In this document: positions 1 through 10,400 of the stretch, piece by piece
How the letters are laid out: every line of letters begins with the position of its first letter
Position numbering within the stretch: the first letter of the stretch is position 1
DNA from: CAZLRH01 sp964562015
Lineage (GTDB): Bacteria; Verrucomicrobiota; Verrucomicrobiia; Opitutales; JABDGR01
DNA: 64,000 bases
Reading direction: 5' to 3'
Assembly (NCBI GenBank): GCA_964562015.1
Contig: CAZLRH010000011.1
Span: forward strand, 1-64,000
Position numbers and translations under genes: made by a program
Notes under the pieces: model-generated
What the model saw: the letters and a program-made list of their open reading frames with translations, nothing else
Database searches by the model: none
Told to the model about the DNA's origin: nothing

Positions 1-54
1 AATGTTTATTGTGCGAACTTTACCTAAGGCCGCCAAGCTCATTTTGAACGGTGT

Positions 55-2250
55 TTAAGCCTTGATTCCCAGCGCACGGTGCACGGTTGTGCCCAGGGTA
101 TACATCGTATGCGGCTTGGGCAACAATTCGGTTATGCCAGCCTCGTAAAGCTGTTCCTGGGTCAGGCTCGCGGACAGGCCACTGGTGATGATTATGGGCA
201 AGTCAGGCCGCACTCGGTGGACTTCCTGCGCAAAGTCCAGGCCTGTCATGCCGGGCATGGTTTGGTCGGTGATGATGAGATCGTAGTTCTCGGGTTGGGC
301 GCGCACGCGCGCCAGCGCCTCCTGCACCTGGGTTTGCTTCTCCACTTGATAGCCCAGTTGTTCCAGGGTCTTCTGTCCCAGCATCGCCAGCACTTCCTCG
401 TCGTCCAGATACATAATGCGTTTGCCATGGCCCACAGGAATCTTCGGGCGCAGAACGGCCGCATCCGCGGCGCGTTCGGCGGCGTGGACCGGAAAATAGA
501 GGTGAAACGTGGTGCCCAGGTCCGGCTCGCTATAGACCGTGATCAGACCGTCGTGGGTTAACATGATGCCGTGCACCACCGAAAGTCCGAGGCCCGTCCC
601 CTCGCCCGCCTTTTTGGTCGTGTAGAACGGCTCGAAAATGCGCGCCTGGGTGGCCCGATCCATCCCGCGGCCCGTGTCGGTAAAATCCAGGCGCACATAT
701 TTTCCCGGGTGCAGGTGGCGGTGCACCGCCGACAAGTGGTCGTCCACATCGGCGAGGCCGACCACCACCTCCAGGCGTCCCGGCCGATCGCGCATCGCAT
801 GCCAGGCATTCGTGCCCAGATTCATGAGGACTTGGTGAATCTGGGTCGAATCCGCCAGGATCGACGGCAAATTCGGCGCGAAATGCGTGCGGAATTCGAT
901 GGTGGAGGGAATCGTGGCGCGCAAGAGTTTGAGGGATTCCTTGACCACGTCGGTCAGTTGGATGGATTTGCGTTCCTGGGATTTTTCCCGGCTGAAGGTC
1001 AGGATTTGGCGGACCAGTTGCACCGCCCGCTCGCCGGCGTGGTGGATGGTGTTGAGGTACTCGATCAGCGTGTGGTTCGAGCCCGCCTGCATTTTGGCCA
1101 GCTCGGCGTACCCATTGATGGCCGCGAGGATGTTGTTGAAGTCATGGGCAATGCCGCCGGCCAGCGTGCCGATGGCCTCCATCTTTTGCGCGTGCAGATA
1201 CTGCTCCTCCAGATTCCGCTGTTTGGTGATGTCTTCGGCCGTGCCCACGACGCGGTACACCTCGCCCGCGGGGTTGCGCAGGGGAAAGCCGCGGTCGTGA
1301 ATCCAGCGCTCCGAACCATCCGGCCGCACGATGCGGTAGGTTTCGTCGTATTTGCCGCGGGTCGTCGCCTGGGCGAAGGCCTCCAGGATGCGCGGACGGT
1401 CGTCGAGGTGGATGGCCTCGAGCCATGTGTTGGGCGACTGATACAGGCTCGCGCAGGCCCGCCCCCAAATCGTTTCATACGCCGGGCTGATATAAAGTAT
1501 CTGGTGATGGACGGGATCGTTCACCCAAAACACCTCCTGGATGTTTTCCGCAATCTGCCGGAAGCGCTCTTCGCTCTCCCGCAAGTTCTTGCCCGCGCGC
1601 TTCTCGTCCTCCAGCACGCTCAGCAGCGCCTGCCGCGATTGCTGCGCCACGGCCAACAGGCCCTCCGTCTCTTTTTCGCTCGCCGCAATCTGGTCGAATT
1701 GCTGCCGCAGCAGCATTTCCGTCCGCTGGCGCTCGGCAAATTCCCGGGATAATTCGTGGGTCTGCCGCCGCAGCTCCAGTTGCGCCACCACATTGCGGCT
1801 CAACGCCCGCAAGGCCGCCAGTTGCTCGTTGGTCAATTTTCGCGGCGCGTTGTCCATCACGCAGAGCGCCCCCAGCGCGTGGCCGTCGCGGGTCACGAGC
1901 GGCGCGCCTGCGTAGAAGCGAATGTGCGGGTCGGCCTGCACCAGCGGGCTGTCCGCAAACCGCGGATCCCTTTCCGCATCCCGCACTTCCAGCACTTCAT
2001 CGTTGTGCAAAATCGTATGGGCGCAAAAGGCGATATCGCGCGAGGTCTCCGCTGCGCTCAACCCGATTTTGGACTTAAACCATTGGCGTTTTTCATCCAC
2101 GAGCGAGACCAGCGCGATCGGCGTCTGGCAGATGTGCGCCGCGAGCAAGGTCAGATCGTCAAAGGCCTGCTCGGGCAAGGTATCGAGCACGGCATAATCG
2201 CGCAGGGCGGCGAGGCGCTGGGTTTCTTGCGGTGGCAGGGGTGCTTTCAT
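55..2250 (-). CDS. Hybrid sensor histidine kinase (GAF-PAS-HisKA-HATPase-REC)
   Basis: Soluble sensory kinase of about 731 residues. Domains in order: GAF (about 25-160), a coiled-coil stretch, PAS (about 225-345), HisKA with the phospho-acceptor H-box GGIAHDFNNIL, a HATPase_c domain with DTGRGMD and GEGTGLGLSVV, and a C-terminal receiver with acidic residues LDDEE and phospho-acceptor Asp in LIITDQTMPG. No transmembrane segment is visible, so it probably senses a cytoplasmic cue. The open frame continues upstream, but the ATG at 2250 is preferred because it overlaps the stop of the preceding receiver gene by 4 bases (ATGA), the usual sign of translational coupling, and because the GAF domain follows at once. 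It is the last gene of a four-gene minus-strand signalling operon. The ligand cannot be inferred. Confidence 0.9.
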   Translation of the reverse strand: MKAPLPPQETQRLAALRDYAVLDTLPEQAFDDLTLLAAHICQTPIALVSLVDEKRQWFKSKIGLSAAETSRDIAFCAHTILHNDEVLEVRDAERDPRFADSPLVQADPHIRFYAGAPLVTRDGHALGALCVMDNAPRKLTNEQLAALRALSRNVVAQLELRRQTHELSREFAERQRTEMLLRQQFDQIAASEKETEGLLAVAQQSRQALLSVLEDEKRAGKNLRESEERFRQIAENIQEVFWVNDPVHHQILYISPAYETIWGRACASLYQSPNTWLEAIHLDDRPRILEAFAQATTRGKYDETYRIVRPDGSERWIHDRGFPLRNPAGEVYRVVGTAEDITKQRNLEEQYLHAQKMEAIGTLAGGIAHDFNNILAAINGYAELAKMQAGSNHTLIEYLNTIHHAGERAVQLVRQILTFSREKSQERKSIQLTDVVKESLKLLRATIPSTIEFRTHFAPNLPSILADSTQIHQVLMNLGTNAWHAMRDRPGRLEVVVGLADVDDHLSAVHRHLHPGKYVRLDFTDTGRGMDRATQARIFEPFYTTKKAGEGTGLGLSVVHGIMLTHDGLITVYSEPDLGTTFHLYFPVHAAERAADAAVLRPKIPVGHGKRIMYLDDEEVLAMLGQKTLEQLGYQVEKQTQVQEALARVRAQPENYDLIITDQTMPGMTGLDFAQEVHRVRPDLPIIITSGLSASLTQEQLYEAGITELLPKPHTMYTLGTTVHRALGIKA

Positions 2251-2798
2251 GGGGTTTCGGGGCCGGCATAACGCGGCGGCTGGCCTTGTTGCGCGAGCAA
2301 GGCGTTGACTTCCTGCTTCAATTCGAGGACGCGGTTTTCGCGGCCCAGCGTGGCTTCCTGCCACCGGCGCAGTTCGTGCAGTTGCTTTTGAATTTCGTCG
2401 GCCGCCTGCTGCCGTTCGCGCCGGATCAGGCGTTGCGCCAAGGCATGATTCACGGCCAGGCCCAGGCGGGCCAGCCGGTCTTTCAACAAATAATCCGCCG
2501 CGCCGCGTTTCATGGCCGCCACCGCGATGTCTTCGCCGATGCTGCCCGAGACGATGATGAACGGCACATCGAGTTTGCGCTCCTTCAGCAGTTCCAGCGC
2601 GCGCAAGCCGTCGAATTGAGGCAGCTTGTAGTCGGAAAGAATCAGGTCCAAGCCTGCATGCAGCCGTTCGCGATACGCCGCCTCCGTGTCCACCCGCTCC
2701 CATTGAAACTCCAGGCCGGCCCGGCGCAACTCCCGCAGCAGCAGTTCGGCATCCGCGGGGTTGTCTTCCACGATCAGCACTTGTAACGGTGAGGGCAT
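2247..2798 (-). CDS. Stand-alone response regulator receiver with C-terminal coiled coil
   Basis: Protein of 183 residues. An N-terminal CheY-like receiver (about 5-125) has the acidic pocket VEDNPAD, phospho-acceptor Asp in LILSDYKLPQ, the Thr/Ser position in IIVSGS and the conserved Lys in LLKDRL. The last 55 residues are charged and look helical or coiled-coil (ERQQAADEIQKQL), with no DNA-binding domain. It probably relays a phosphoryl group between the kinases of this operon rather than controlling transcription. It starts 3 bases after the previous receiver gene and overlaps the next kinase by 4 bases, so stoichiometric expression with its partners is likely. Confidence 0.9.
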   Translation of the reverse strand: MPSPLQVLIVEDNPADAELLLRELRRAGLEFQWERVDTEAAYRERLHAGLDLILSDYKLPQFDGLRALELLKERKLDVPFIIVSGSIGEDIAVAAMKRGAADYLLKDRLARLGLAVNHALAQRLIRRERQQAADEIQKQLHELRRWQEATLGRENRVLELKQEVNALLAQQGQPPRYAGPETP

Positions 2799-2801
2799 CG
2801 T

Positions 2802-3254
2802 TTATTGCTCCAGTTGTGGCGGGTGGTTGAGCAGCAGCCAATAGAGACCGAGGTTTTCGACGGCTTTGATGAATTGTTCAAAGTTCACCGGTTTGACGAT
2901 GTAGCTGTTGACGCCGAGGTTGTAGCTTTCAATCACGTCGCTTTGCTCCTTCGACGAAGTGAGCATGACCACCGGAATGGCCTTGGTGCGCGCATCGCCC
3001 TTGATGCGCCGGAGCACTTCGAGTCCGTCCACCTTGGGCAGCTTCAGGTCCAGCAAAACGACCTTGGGCACCTGCGCGATTTGCCGGTGCGCGTACTGGC
3101 CCGTGCAGAAAATAAATTCCAGCGCCTCCGCGCCGTCGCGCGCCACTTGAATGTGGTTGGCGAGGTTGGCCTTGCGCAGGGCCCGCAGGGTGAGTTCCAA
3201 ATCCTGCGGGGAGTCCTCCACCAGCAGGATTTCCACAATGGGTATGTCATTCAT
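2802..3254 (-). CDS. Stand-alone response regulator (Rcp1-like receiver)
   Basis: Single-domain receiver of 150 residues. The pattern LLVEDSPQDLELTLRAL, phospho-acceptor Asp in VVLLDLKLPK, MLTSS and the Lys in SYIVKPVNFEQF matches the Rcp1/CheY-like receivers that pair with phytochrome-type histidine kinases. The start at 3254 is chosen because the receiver begins there and the ATG lies inside the last codons of the upstream kinase (8-base overlap ATGAATGA). The frame further upstream is only the kinase gene read out of frame. No output domain is present, so it should act through protein contacts or phosphotransfer to the other members of this operon. Confidence 0.9.
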   Translation of the reverse strand: MNDIPIVEILLVEDSPQDLELTLRALRKANLANHIQVARDGAEALEFIFCTGQYAHRQIAQVPKVVLLDLKLPKVDGLEVLRRIKGDARTKAIPVVMLTSSKEQSDVIESYNLGVNSYIVKPVNFEQFIKAVENLGLYWLLLNHPPQLEQ

Positions 3255-5502
3255 CGGCGGCTCCTCCTTGCAGGGTGAAGTAAAAAGTGGCGCCTTGGTC
3301 CGGCGCGGCCTCGGCCCAGACGCGGCCGCCGTGGCGCCGCACGATGCGCTGCACAATCGCCAGGCCCACGCCGGTGCCCTCGTATTCGTCGGCGCGGTGC
3401 AGGCGTTGAAACACCCCAAATAATTTGTGCGCATAGGCCATATCAAAACCGGTTCCATTGTCCCGCACGAAATAACTGACGGCGTCCGGCTCCTCGCGGC
3501 TGCCGGCCTCGATCACCGCCACCGGCCGCGCGCGGGAATATTTCAGCGCATTGGACAGCAGGTTGAGCCAGACTTGTTTGAGCAGCGCCGGGTCGCCCCG
3601 GCAGGGCGCCAGCGTGCCGAGCGTGAATTCGCAGCGCCGGCCCTGCCGCTGCGGCTCGAGTTGCTCCCAGGCCTCTTGCACCAGATGGCGGGTGTCCACC
3701 GCATACTTGTTGAGCGGCTGGCGGCTCAGGCGCGAAAACGCCAGCAGGTCGTCGATCAGCACGCCCATTTTTTGCGCGCCCTCGCGAATGGTGCGCAAGA
3801 AATGCCGGCCCTCCTCCGGCAATAGCGGGGCATAATCCTCGATCACGGCCTGGGCAAAGCCGTCCACCGCGCGCAGCGGCGCGCGCAAATCGTGCGACAC
3901 CGAATAGGAAAACGCCTCCAGTTCCTTGTTCGCCGCCTCCAATTGCGCCGTGCGTTCCGCCACCCGCCGCTCCAGGCTGGCGTTGAGTCCGCGAATCTCG
4001 ACCTCCGCCTGCTTGCGCTCGGTGATGTCCTGCATGACGGAGAAAATTCCGGTGATCGCCCCGGTTTTGTCTTTGATGATGCGATCCTCAATCGCCACCG
4101 GAAACGCCAGGCCGTCCTTGCGCTGCAGGGAGCGCTCAAAAACCGCCTGTGGCATCACCCCTTTCAATTTGGCCAGCACGGCGGACTTGGAGACGGCCGG
4201 CTCGGCGGAAATCTCCCAGACGAAGCGCCCCAGCAGTTCCTCCGCGGTGTAGCCCAGCATTTTCAGTTCGGTCTGGTTGATGCGCACCAGGCGGCCCTGC
4301 CCATCCACTTCATGGATCCCAATCGGCGCCTGGTCGAACAGGTCCTTGAACTCCTGCCGGCTGGTCCGCAGACCCTCCTCTGTTTGCTTTTGCGTAGTGA
4401 TATCACGCGCGATTTTCGAGGCCCCGATGATTTGCCCCGCCGCATCCTTGATCGGCGAAACGGTGACCGAGACGTCGATGATCTTGCCCGCCTTGGTCAT
4501 GCGCAGCGTTTCAAAATGCTCCACGCTTTCGCCTTGCCGAATGCGCGCCATGATGACCTCCTCTTCCGGCTGGCGGTTCGCCGGGATCAACCGCGCAATG
4601 GACGCACCGATCATTTCTGCCGCCGGGTAGCCAAAAATTCGCTCCGCCCCGCGGTTCCAACTGGTCACGATGCTGTGCAGGTCCTTGCCGATGATGGCAT
4701 CGTCGGAGTACGTCACGATGTTGGCCAGTTGCAAGGCGGCGTGTTCCGCCTGCTTCCGTTCGGTAATGTCGCGAATGACGGCCAGCAGGTTGCCGTCGGG
4801 CATCATCGTGGCGATGACATCGGCATCGAAGACGGAGTCGTCCTTGCGCCGGAATTTCCATTCCCGCTGGTACGCAGCCTTGGCCTTGATGGTGTCCAGG
4901 GCTTGCCCGATGTGCGGGATTTCCGCGGGCACGACGATGTCTCGCGCATTCCGGCTGACAAATTCGTCATGCGCATACCCAAACATCCGGCAGGCGCTGG
5001 CGTTGGCATCGCGATAGTTGCTTTGCATATCAGCGATGAGAATGCCGTCCGGCGCATATTGAAAAAGCGTGTTGTAACGGGCCTCACTTTCGCGCCGTGC
5101 CGCGTCCGCCTGCCGCTGCGCCTGGCGCATCGCCCCGCCCAGCGCCGCGATGCCCAGCCCGGTGAGCAGGTAAAGCACCAAGCCGGCGTGTTCCTCCTGG
5201 CCTGCCAGGGCAAAACTGCCGCGCGGCGGCAGTAAAAAATAAATCGAGGCCAGCGCGCCCAGGGCCACCGCCGCCAACGCCGGGCCCAAGCCGCCATACC
5301 AGGCCGCCAGCAGCACCGCGAAAAACAAGGTCGAAAAATAAAAATGCGGCCCCAGCAGCGGATCGAGGGCCAGCCGCAAGCCAATCGCTCCGGCCACGCA
5401 AAACGCCGCAAATCCGTAATCCAGCCAATACGCGGCGTTCCTCAGGCCTCCTCTGAGTTGGGCCGGGCCGTCACCCGTGTCGTCTTGTCGGTTCCGTTTC
5501 AT
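3247..5502 (-). CDS. Membrane PAS-domain sensor histidine kinase
   Basis: Protein of 751 residues and first gene of the four-gene signalling operon. Residues about 25-125 hold several hydrophobic segments resembling the KdpD/DUF4118-type membrane module. Three PAS/PAC repeats follow (about 140-260, 265-385, 390-505; each ends near DITERKQ or DITTQKQ), then a short coiled coil and a phytochrome-like HisKA domain with H-box YSVSHDLRAPL. The HATPase domain carries RDNGTGFDM and GTGVGLAIVQRIV. The ATG at 5502 is followed directly by a plausible cytoplasmic N-terminus. The presence of Rcp1-like receivers downstream fits this kinase class. The signal is unknown; multiple PAS domains allow redox, ligand or light sensing. 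Confidence 0.9.
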   Translation of the reverse strand: MKRNRQDDTGDGPAQLRGGLRNAAYWLDYGFAAFCVAGAIGLRLALDPLLGPHFYFSTLFFAVLLAAWYGGLGPALAAVALGALASIYFLLPPRGSFALAGQEEHAGLVLYLLTGLGIAALGGAMRQAQRQADAARRESEARYNTLFQYAPDGILIADMQSNYRDANASACRMFGYAHDEFVSRNARDIVVPAEIPHIGQALDTIKAKAAYQREWKFRRKDDSVFDADVIATMMPDGNLLAVIRDITERKQAEHAALQLANIVTYSDDAIIGKDLHSIVTSWNRGAERIFGYPAAEMIGASIARLIPANRQPEEEVIMARIRQGESVEHFETLRMTKAGKIIDVSVTVSPIKDAAGQIIGASKIARDITTQKQTEEGLRTSRQEFKDLFDQAPIGIHEVDGQGRLVRINQTELKMLGYTAEELLGRFVWEISAEPAVSKSAVLAKLKGVMPQAVFERSLQRKDGLAFPVAIEDRIIKDKTGAITGIFSVMQDITERKQAEVEIRGLNASLERRVAERTAQLEAANKELEAFSYSVSHDLRAPLRAVDGFAQAVIEDYAPLLPEEGRHFLRTIREGAQKMGVLIDDLLAFSRLSRQPLNKYAVDTRHLVQEAWEQLEPQRQGRRCEFTLGTLAPCRGDPALLKQVWLNLLSNALKYSRARPVAVIEAGSREEPDAVSYFVRDNGTGFDMAYAHKLFGVFQRLHRADEYEGTGVGLAIVQRIVRRHGGRVWAEAAPDQGATFYFTLQGGAADE

Positions 5503-5786
5503 CCTATTGGATAGTTTCCCGGAAGGGTGCCACTAGGCGGGGGTTGAATTATGATATATAATTTATAATGTCGGGGTGATTAAGGCGGATATTAAAAAGG
5601 CAGTTTGGAGCGCAGGCGGACGGACTCAAGAAAAATCTTTCACTGGCGAGACGGTCGGTGCGGGCGAGGAACTCCCCCAGCGGGGTTTTGTTCCCTTTTA
5701 GCTCACTATATGAGGGTTAGCAAGGGTGTCTTTGATATATTTTACATTGCCACGATATTGCGAAAAGCTCGCCGAGGGCGATAAAA

Positions 5787-7376
5787 TCACCCCGGCGCGG
5801 TTTCACGCAAATATTTCTTCACGGTGCGCCGATCCAAGCCCAAGCGGCGCGCCGCCTCCTCATAGCTCCCCGCCAACCCGTGCACGCGTTGGATGTAGTT
5901 GCGCAACAACGTGTCGGCCGTCAATTCACCGGCGGCCAGTGCCAGGGCAAAGCCCTCAGGTGTTTCGAGACTCGCGGAAGCCGCTCCGCCCTGCCCTGCC
6001 CCGTTGGCCGGTGGTGCGCCAAGCTGTCCCGTGCCCTCCGGCACATAATCGCCATGGACGAGAATGTTACGCACCGCCTGCTCGAGCTCGCGGAAATTGC
6101 CGGGCCAGGCATAATCCGGCGGCAGGCAGCGCTGGAGCGCCGCACAGGCTTCTTCGGTAAAAGTGGCTGCTTCGTCCGGCCCGGCGATTTTGGCGGCGAC
6201 GTGGTGGACCAGCGTGTTGAGCTCGCCCGGCGCATCGCGGAGGATTTCACTCAACGCGGGCGTCTGCACATGGTCGGCGCACAAGCGGTAATACAAATCG
6301 GGCCGGAAACGTCCCGCGCGCATTTCGCCCGCCAAATCGCGGTTGGTCGCGGCGATGATTTTGCCCGCAAACGTCCGCGGCTCGGTGTCGCCGATGCGTT
6401 GAAAGACGCGCGTTTGCAACACGCGCAGCAATTTCACCTGGATGGTCGGCTCCGTCTCGCCAATCTCATCCAGAAAAACCGTGCCGTGCTGCCCGCAGGC
6501 CTCCAGGTAACCCTGCCGGTCCGCCAGCGCGCCCGTAAACGCCCCGCGCCGGTGGCCGAAGAGTTCTGATTCAATCAACGTCGGTGACAGCGCCGCCAGG
6601 TTGATGGGATAAAATGACCGCAGATAATCCTCGGCAAATTCCCGCTTCGCGCCGTCGAAGGGGACATGGCGGGAAAGCCCGATGGCCCGGGCCACCAGTT
6701 CCTTGCCTGAGCCCGACGGGCCCGTCACGAGCGTCACCAGTTCGGCCATCTTCCCCGTCAGCGCGCGCACGAACCGCTCCGTGTCGCGGGTGAAAATGGA
6801 TTGCCACACACGCGCCCGCAGCCGCCGCGCGGCCACGGAGGTACCGATGATGAATTCATTGATGTGCGCGTAGGCCCGGCGCACCTGGTAGAACGAGGCA
6901 AAGATGCGGTCCGCGCTGAATTCGAGGGCCAGCGCCGGCTGATCGGCCGGAAACCAGCGGTCCAGATCATTGCGGTAGCGCTCGTAAAACGCACACCGCG
7001 CCGGGGCCGCGCCGCGCTCGCGCCCCAGTTGAATCAGGCGGTGGAAATCTTCCTCATAACGATGAAACACCGTGTAGAGTCCGAGATTGTGATAAAGAAT
7101 GCGTTCACGGGCCGTCGGCGTGCGGCGGCGCAGGCGTTCGCGCGCAGTGGTGGCGAGCTGCTCGGCCAGCTTGGCCAGCGGCGTGATGTTGGGGTTGTTC
7201 GGCGGCACGGGCACTCCGCCGAGCCACACCACGCCCGTGGCCGGCTGCTGCCAGGCTTCGCCGAGCGCGGCGCGTTCGAGCGCCACGCGTTCGTCATTGA
7301 ACGGATTGCACCAGGTGAGGGCGGAAAAGGCTTCGGCCCGCGCACGGTCGTTGGTTTCAAACAAGGGAGCTGCCAT
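5787..7376 (-). CDS. Sigma54-dependent transcriptional activator with unrecognised N-terminal domain
   Basis: Protein of 529 residues. The C-terminal two thirds is a bacterial enhancer-binding AAA+ domain: Walker A GPSGSGKE near residue 219, the sigma54-contacting GAFTGA loop in HRRGAFTGAL, Walker B GTVFLDEIGE and arginine-finger region RPDLYYRL. The C-terminus is a Fis-type helix-turn-helix (SYEEAARRLGLDRRTVKKYL). The first 200 residues match no receiver, GAF, PAS or V4R pattern I know. They begin with a short motif naming acidic/aromatic residues (CNPFNDERVALERAALG) and contain a Tyr/Arg-rich helical part. The gene lies 45 bases downstream of the DUF2339 membrane gene in the same direction. 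A sigma54 regulon is implied, but the target cannot be read from this window. Confidence 0.88.
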   Translation of the reverse strand: MAAPLFETNDRARAEAFSALTWCNPFNDERVALERAALGEAWQQPATGVVWLGGVPVPPNNPNITPLAKLAEQLATTARERLRRRTPTARERILYHNLGLYTVFHRYEEDFHRLIQLGRERGAAPARCAFYERYRNDLDRWFPADQPALALEFSADRIFASFYQVRRAYAHINEFIIGTSVAARRLRARVWQSIFTRDTERFVRALTGKMAELVTLVTGPSGSGKELVARAIGLSRHVPFDGAKREFAEDYLRSFYPINLAALSPTLIESELFGHRRGAFTGALADRQGYLEACGQHGTVFLDEIGETEPTIQVKLLRVLQTRVFQRIGDTEPRTFAGKIIAATNRDLAGEMRAGRFRPDLYYRLCADHVQTPALSEILRDAPGELNTLVHHVAAKIAGPDEAATFTEEACAALQRCLPPDYAWPGNFRELEQAVRNILVHGDYVPEGTGQLGAPPANGAGQGGAASASLETPEGFALALAAGELTADTLLRNYIQRVHGLAGSYEEAARRLGLDRRTVKKYLRETAPG

Positions 7377-7421
7377 GATAATTGAGTGGTGAGAGGGTTG
7401 ATTTTTTTTGCGGGATTTCGC

Positions 7422-10400
7422 CTACGCTGGATTTTTTGGTGGCGCGGGCGGCTGGCCGTCGTCGTCCAGCCACACCCGCAAGCGGTCGTAGGAGAACCCG
7501 ATGGCTAGAAACACCACGGCCAGCGCGCCAAAGGCGATGATGCGGCCGAGCGGATTCGTGATGTCCACGAAGAACAATCGCGGCAGGCACAACAAAAGTC
7601 CCGCCAGGCCCACGTAGCGGTATTGCTTCACCCGACCGGCCAGACCGCCGATGAACACCGTGCCGCCGGCCACCGCCCAGAGGAAGGTCAGGAATCTTTG
7701 CCGAACTTCACCGCCGAGTTGCCAGGTCGGCACGTCAAACGCCGCCAGCGCCGCCAGGGCGAGCAAGATAAGCAGGGGTTTCACCAGGGCCTTGTCGGTC
7801 AGTTGGCTGGCCAATACACGGCGGCGCAACAGCCAGCCCATTTGCAAGAACGCCACGAGGGCCACGGCGGGTGCAACGCAATCGGCCAAGGAGGTGGGCG
7901 TGAACGATACCGCGAGCCACCATCCGTACGCACTCAGAAGGATTGCCGTCGCCGCGCCGCTGGGCAGCCATTCCCGCCGGGCCACCTGCGCAAAGGCCGC
8001 GGCGGCGACGATGATCACCAGCATCTGCGCGGAAGCCGGCCACGCGGGCGAAGGCGCGGCGTACGTCCACCCGGCCAGCAAGAGCGCTGGCAGGAATTGA
8101 CCTAAAATATCCAGACGCAACATAAACACCGCCTGCTTTTCCTGGCGGGCCAGCGCGCCCCAGACCCAGCTCAGCGCCACCACGATCCCGAGGCACAACC
8201 ACGCTGACCCGTGGCTCACGGGGTTGGGCGCCGCATACACTTCCCACTCCACCCACCCGGCCAAGGCCCAGAACCAGGCCAGATCGCCCGCCATGCGCCA
8301 AGGCCCGCGCCACGCGAGAAAGCCGAGCCCCAAAGCCATCGTCGTCAAAACCACCGGCGCAAGCTCGGGGGCAAACGCGCCGGCATTCAGCCCGATAATC
8401 CACGCCTTGAGCAGCGAAAGAAAATAGGTGATTTCCGCGGCGTGCCCCCAATTGCGATTCACTTCCTGGACGCGACGTTGCCATTCCCATGTCCCCGCCA
8501 CCACGGCTGCTGTCAGCACGAGCAAGGGCCAGATAATATCGCCCGTAGCAGCGTGGGCCAACGGTTGAAAAGTCCACAACGCCGCCAGCAGGGCGCCACC
8601 CGCCGTGTAATGGGCGGCCTGGGCGCGCGTGAATTGTCCGAGGCCCCAGGCCAATGCGGCCAGTCCGACAAACAGCCACGTCTCCGCCAAGCCGGTCCAG
8701 GCCAGGACTCCAAGGGCGATGGCACCGAGCGCGGTCGCCGCGGCGCCGATTTTGACCTTCTGCCGGTATTCGTCGGATGGCGGACGGGGGCTGTGTTCCA
8801 GCCACGTCCAGAGAACCATGGAAACCAGTGGCCAGAAAATAAATTCCACCCGCTCCAGCGCCCACGGGCTCAAATCCATCGGCAATTGATAGGCGCACTC
8901 GCCGGCCACCACCAAGGACATCGTCCACGCCCCGCCAAAAAACGCCGCTACCCAGGGTTGCTCGCGCCGGCGCATCCATGCGGCGAGCAGGGCCGCCTCG
9001 GCCAGCAATGCCAACCAGTGATAGGTTTGCGGATGCGGGACATAGAGTAACAGCGTGACCCAGGAGGCCGCCAGCGCCGTGCCGGCGGTTTTCCAAGATT
9101 GGCGGGCGTTAAGCGCCAGCCCGACCACCGCCGTGGTCGCCGCCAGGGCCAGGAAAAGCCAGGTCTGGGTCTCCGCGGTCCAAGCCAGCCAGCCCAGCGC
9201 CACCGCGCCGACGGCCGTCGCACTGCCGGCATGATTGCGAAAGTCCAGTTCCCATGCCGCGGACGCGCGCGACGAACTTTCCAGCCAGGTCCACAATCCG
9301 ACGGAAGCCAGCGGCCACGCCAAAAATTCCAGGCGCCCCAGCGCCCACGGAGCCAGCTGCGGCGAAAGCTTAAACGCGGCCAGACCTGCCACCAAGCCCG
9401 ACACGGTCCACGCCGCGGCCATCAGGCCCGAGACCCAGGGTTGCTCCCGCCGGCGCGCCCAGTGCCCGAGGACAAAAGCCTCGGCCAGAGGGAGGGCCCA
9501 GTGATACCACTGTGGGTCGTGATTATTCAGCAGCAGCGTAATCCACGAGGCCACCAGCGCGGTGCCAGCAGTTTTCCAGGCTTGGCGAACGTTGACGGCC
9601 AAGCCCGGCAGCGCGGTGGCAACCGCCAACGCGAGAAAGAGCCACGTTTGCGTGTCCCCGGTCCAGGCCAGCCAACCCAAGACGACCGCACCTGCCGCGG
9701 TGCCCACGCCGCCGAAGTTGTGCAGTTCTAATTCCCAGGCGAGCAGTTCGCGCGGGGATTTCTCCAGCCAGGTCCAAAGTCCGACGGAGGCCAGTGGCCA
9801 CGCCAGAAATTCCCAGCGCTCATAGGCCCAGGGAAGCAGTTGGGGCGCGAGCGCGGAGGCGGCAGTTCCCGCCACCCAACCCGAAACCGCCCAAGCGGCC
9901 ACCATGAAACCGGCCACCCACGGTTGCCCGCGACGGCGCGCCCAACCGGCGAGCACATACGCCTCGCCCAAGGCCATCGCCCAATGATACCACTCGAGGT
10001 GATTAGTATGAACTAACATCACCACCCACGACGCCACCAGCGCCGTGCCCGCGGTTTTCCAAACTTCCCGGCCCCGCGCGGCCAAACCTATCCCGGCCGC
10101 GGCCACCGCCAGCCCGAGGAACAGCCAGGTTTGCGTGTCCGCTTTCCACGCCATGAGCCCCAGCGCCACCGCGCCCATGGCTGTCGCCGCGCCGCCGAAG
10201 TTGCGCAACGCCAACTCCCACGACAGCGTTTCCCGCTTCGCACTTTCCAGCCAAGTCCACAATCCGACCGAGGCCAGCGCCCACACGAGAAAGACCAACC
10301 GCTGCGCATCCCATGCGGGTACCGCGTCGCCCACATGAATCGCCGCCCATGCGGCCATCACCCCGGAAAGCATCCAGGCCCCCATCAGGCCCAGGCTCGG

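Noticed and set aside
5503..5786. 284-base gap searched for RNA genes or promoters
   Set aside because: It has a few AT-rich tracts and a weak CCCCAGCGGGG-like symmetry, but nothing that supports an RNA gene or a clear promoter.
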